Shown: in pieces, positions 7,095 to 8,359 of the stretch
Layout: every line of letters starts with the position of its first letter
Numbering within the stretch: the first letter of the stretch is position 1
Origin: SAR202 cluster bacterium
Lineage (GTDB): Bacteria > Chloroflexota > Dehalococcoidia > Lucifugimonadales > JASMAO01
Length of the DNA stretch: 8,359 nt
Assembly: GCA_030754315.1 (NCBI GenBank)
Contig: JASMAO010000099.1
Span: 1 to 8,359, forward strand
Reading direction: 5' to 3'
Position numbers and translations under genes: made by a program
The notes under the pieces: generated by a model
Seen by the model: the letters and a program-made list of their open reading frames with translations, nothing else
Told to the model about the DNA's origin: nothing
Database searches by the model: none

Positions 7095-7102
7095 TACTCA
7101 TC

Positions 7103-7723
7103 ATTCCTAAACTTCAGACCGACGAAAAAGGCCTAATCCCAGCAATCGCCCAAGACGCAGACACTGGCACCGTTCTTATGCTTGGCTACGTGAGCCCTGA
7201 GTCAATAAAACGGACTCTTGAAACCGGTGATGTATGGTTCTATAGCCGCAGTCGTGCCAATCTCTGGCGCAAGGGAGAAATCTCAGGCAATTATCTCCAT
7301 GCTAAATCAGTCGAGGCGGATTGCGACGGAGACGCTATTTTGCTCAAAGTCCGCCCAGAAGGACCTACTTGCCATACAGGCAATCCCACATGCTTTTTCA
7401 CGGTTATTGATAAATTACCTGACTTCACGAAAACCGATACGGGCCCCGGGATTTTAGAGGAACTGTTTGCCACAATTCAGGATCGTAAACACACCATGCC
7501 GGACAGCAGCTACACGGCCCAACTATTCAAAAACGGTGTCGAACGTATAAGCCAAAAGGTAATAGAAGAAGCAGGCGAAGTAGCAATCGCAGGAATAAAA
7601 CAAAACAAGGAACACCTTGCGGAAGAACTAGCTGACCTGGTTTATCATATGCTAGTCCTCATCTCCGCAGTTGGCGCCAAACCAGAAGACCTTTACGCTA
7701 AACTCCGCGAACGCCGTCAGTAA
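7103..7723 (+). CDS. hisIE: bifunctional phosphoribosyl-AMP cyclohydrolase / phosphoribosyl-ATP pyrophosphatase (HisIE), apparent non-canonical start
   Basis: Catalyses steps 2 and 3 of histidine biosynthesis: the C-terminal HisE part hydrolyses PR-ATP to PR-AMP, and the N-terminal HisI part opens the PR-AMP ring. Counting from the ATT at 7103 (206 codons), the HisI domain shows DEKGLIPAIAQDADTG (7-22), YSRSRANLWRKGEISGN (47-63), the metal-binding DCDGD (73-77) and the two further conserved cysteines in GPTCHTG (C90) and TCFF (C97). HisE follows with LEELFATIQDRK (118-129), the catalytic acidic EEAGEV (155-160) and EELADLVYH (174-182). The first ATG, 7178 (residue 26), would delete conserved HisI sequence. 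No ATG, GTG or TTG is in frame between the upstream stop (7052-7054) and 7178. ATT 7103 or ATC 7100, behind AGAGAGG, is the likely start unless a base is misread. Confidence 0.9.
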   Translation: MPKLQTDEKGLIPAIAQDADTGTVLMLGYVSPESIKRTLETGDVWFYSRSRANLWRKGEISGNYLHAKSVEADCDGDAILLKVRPEGPTCHTGNPTCFFTVIDKLPDFTKTDTGPGILEELFATIQDRKHTMPDSSYTAQLFKNGVERISQKVIEEAGEVAIAGIKQNKEHLAEELADLVYHMLVLISAVGAKPEDLYAKLRERRQ

Positions 7724-7732
7724 GGAAACACC

Positions 7733-7807
7733 ATGTCTTTCGAGTCTGTACACCCCTCAATCAGATCAAAATATCCACTGATCATAAATTCCAGAAATCT
7801 CGGCTGA
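7733..7807 (+). CDS. 24-codon small ORF behind hisIE, unknown
   Basis: ATG 7733 follows the hisIE stop by 9 bp and is preceded by AAGGA (7722-7726) with 6-nt spacing, a good ribosome binding site. The ORF begins MSFESVHPSIRSK and ends at TGA 7805-7807. It has no recognised family, signal peptide or membrane segment. It could be a genuine small protein, the decayed 5' end of a former third gene of the his transcript, or chance. The sequence after its stop shows no obvious continuation of a longer protein. Confidence 0.25.
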   Translation: MSFESVHPSIRSKYPLIINSRNLG

Positions 7808-7946
7808 ATTGGAATTCGGTGGCGGACGCTTTGACACGTGAATGTCTTAGTTTCACACATGGGCTGAACACGCGTAGCATCAGGTTGGAATCACTTGAAT
7901 ATGCCTGACATCCGAAAAGAGTCAAATACACGTGTCATCATCCTAT
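7808..7946. other. convergent intergenic region with CACGTG inverted repeat
   Basis: A non-coding stretch between the hisIE side and the convergent transporter gene. It contains TGACACGTG (7832-7840) and its exact reverse complement CACGTGTCA (7929-7937), separated by 88 bp. Both arms contain the palindrome CACGTG, and the right one extends to the 8-bp palindrome ACACGTGT (7928-7935). No stem followed by a T-run was seen on either strand, so no intrinsic terminator is called. Confidence 0.45.
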
Positions 7947-8359
7947 CTAGGGATTGAAACCATGCCCCTCCACGTCAACTAGGATGGGACGCCGGATTGC
8001 GGGCATGAAAAACGCGATGAGACCAATCAAAACAAGTCCGGCGATACCATTCAGACCCAGCGCGAATGTAGCCCCTTTGATGTTTGCCATGATCCCAAGA
8101 AAGAGGGCCCCAAAGGGACCTGTACCGATTGCTAAACTCATCACCCCCAAGGCCTTGCCTCTCAATTCTTCAGGTGCCAATAGAACTACAATAGCACCCT
8201 GAAGAGAACTGAATATCCCTGCCCCAATGCCAATAGTCAACAAGATCGGCAGAGATAGTAGATACGACCGTGAGATAGAGAACAGTAACAAAGACACCAG
8301 ACAGAGGGTGGTCCCACCAGCATAGAGACGCCCATGGTATCGAACGTTGGCAGCTGAAG
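7947..8359 (-). CDS. major facilitator superfamily transporter, C-terminal part (partial at window edge)
   Basis: Reads on the minus strand from beyond the window edge to TAG at 7947-7949; 136 codons are visible. The frame stays open to 8359, so the GTG at 8297 is an internal codon and not the start. The visible part has about four hydrophobic helices. A cytoplasmic loop APEELRGKALGVMSLAIG followed by GPFGALFLG matches the RGR.....G...PLG...G pattern at the start of a late helix in drug/siderophore-type exporters (EntS/MFS_3-like). Upstream, YHGRLYAGG resembles the R-G-R/L-x-x-G loop before a helix. It ends in a short polar tail (VDVEGHGFNP). The substrate cannot be inferred. It is convergent with hisIE. 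Confidence 0.85.
   Translation of the reverse strand, partial: SAANVRYHGRLYAGGTTLCLVSLLLFSISRSYLLSLPILLTIGIGAGIFSSLQGAIVVLLAPEELRGKALGVMSLAIGTGPFGALFLGIMANIKGATFALGLNGIAGLVLIGLIAFFMPAIRRPILVDVEGHGFNP

Larger units (their letters stand above)
6831..7102. promoter_or_regulatory. divergent promoter region between gcvT and hisIE
   Basis: A 272-bp non-coding region that must hold promoters for both directions. On the gcvT side (minus strand) are TTGACG at 6882-6877 and TAGAAT at 6865-6860, whose mutual spacing (11 bp) is too short for one promoter. GGTACA occurs twice, 21 bp apart (6877-6872 and 6856-6851). AATGTCT occurs at 6884-6890 and 6906-6912, with the inverse GACATT at 6922-6927. On the hisIE side is a perfect TATAAT (7050-7055). 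No tRNA, riboswitch or attenuator-like histidine-rich leader peptide was found. Confidence 0.55.

Noticed and set aside
7178..7723. hisIE starting at ATG 7178
   Set aside because: It would remove the conserved DEKGLIPAIAQDADTG part of the HisI domain, and there is no ribosome binding site just upstream of it.
7800..7822. Intrinsic terminator at the GAATTGGAATTC hairpin after hisIE
   Set aside because: The loop would be only two bases or need wobble pairs, the stem is AT-rich and no T-run follows.
7947..8297. A short stand-alone membrane protein starting at GTG 8297
   Set aside because: The frame continues open to the window edge with MFS-like sequence, so this is an internal GTG of a longer transporter gene.

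Overview
This is a housekeeping stretch of a bacterial chromosome with mixed base composition (close to half GC by eye). All long genes have intact reading frames. There are no rRNA or tRNA genes, transposons, phage genes or CRISPR arrays. The two-subunit glycine decarboxylase (separate GcvPA and GcvPB), a TrmI/GCD14-type tRNA m1A58 methyltransferase and a fused HisIE fit a deep-branching or Gram-positive-like lineage such as Chloroflexota better than Proteobacteria, where the P-protein is normally one chain. That placement is an inference from gene architecture only.

Layout, left to right. Positions 1-47 may hold the last codons of an upstream plus-strand gene. A MidA/NDUFAF7-family methyltransferase (132-1373, +) meets trmI (1370-2197, -) tail to tail, and their stop codons overlap by 4 bp. 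A 303-bp spacer (2198-2500) holds the presumed trmI promoter, with dyad symmetry, and no convincing gene. The minus strand then carries a complete glycine cleavage cluster, transcribed right to left: gcvT (5724-6830), gcvH (5335-5727), gcvPA (3994-5325) and gcvPB (2501-3997). Its junctions are a 4-bp overlap, a 9-bp gap and a 4-bp overlap, so it is clearly one operon. A 272-bp divergent intergenic region (6831-7102) separates gcvT from hisIE (about 7103-7723, +). Downstream of hisIE is a 223-bp region with a 24-codon ORF behind a good ribosome binding site and a CACGTG-containing inverted repeat. The window ends inside an MFS transporter gene on the minus strand (7947 to beyond 8359).

How the genes work together: GcvPA/GcvPB decarboxylate glycine and pass the aminomethyl group to the lipoyl arm of GcvH. 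GcvT transfers the one-carbon unit to tetrahydrofolate and releases ammonia. The L-protein (dihydrolipoamide dehydrogenase) and the lipoylation enzymes are not in the window. HisIE carries out steps 2 and 3 of histidine biosynthesis, TrmI modifies tRNA, and MidA is a protein methyltransferase family linked to respiratory complex I in eukaryotes.

The most notable observation is that hisIE has no ATG, GTG or TTG that could start the full conserved protein. The first ATG (7178) lies about 25 residues inside the conserved HisI domain, so the gene either starts at a rare ATT/ATC codon or contains a base error. I found no convincing new multi-gene system; the other observations are candidate regulatory dyads and small ORFs.
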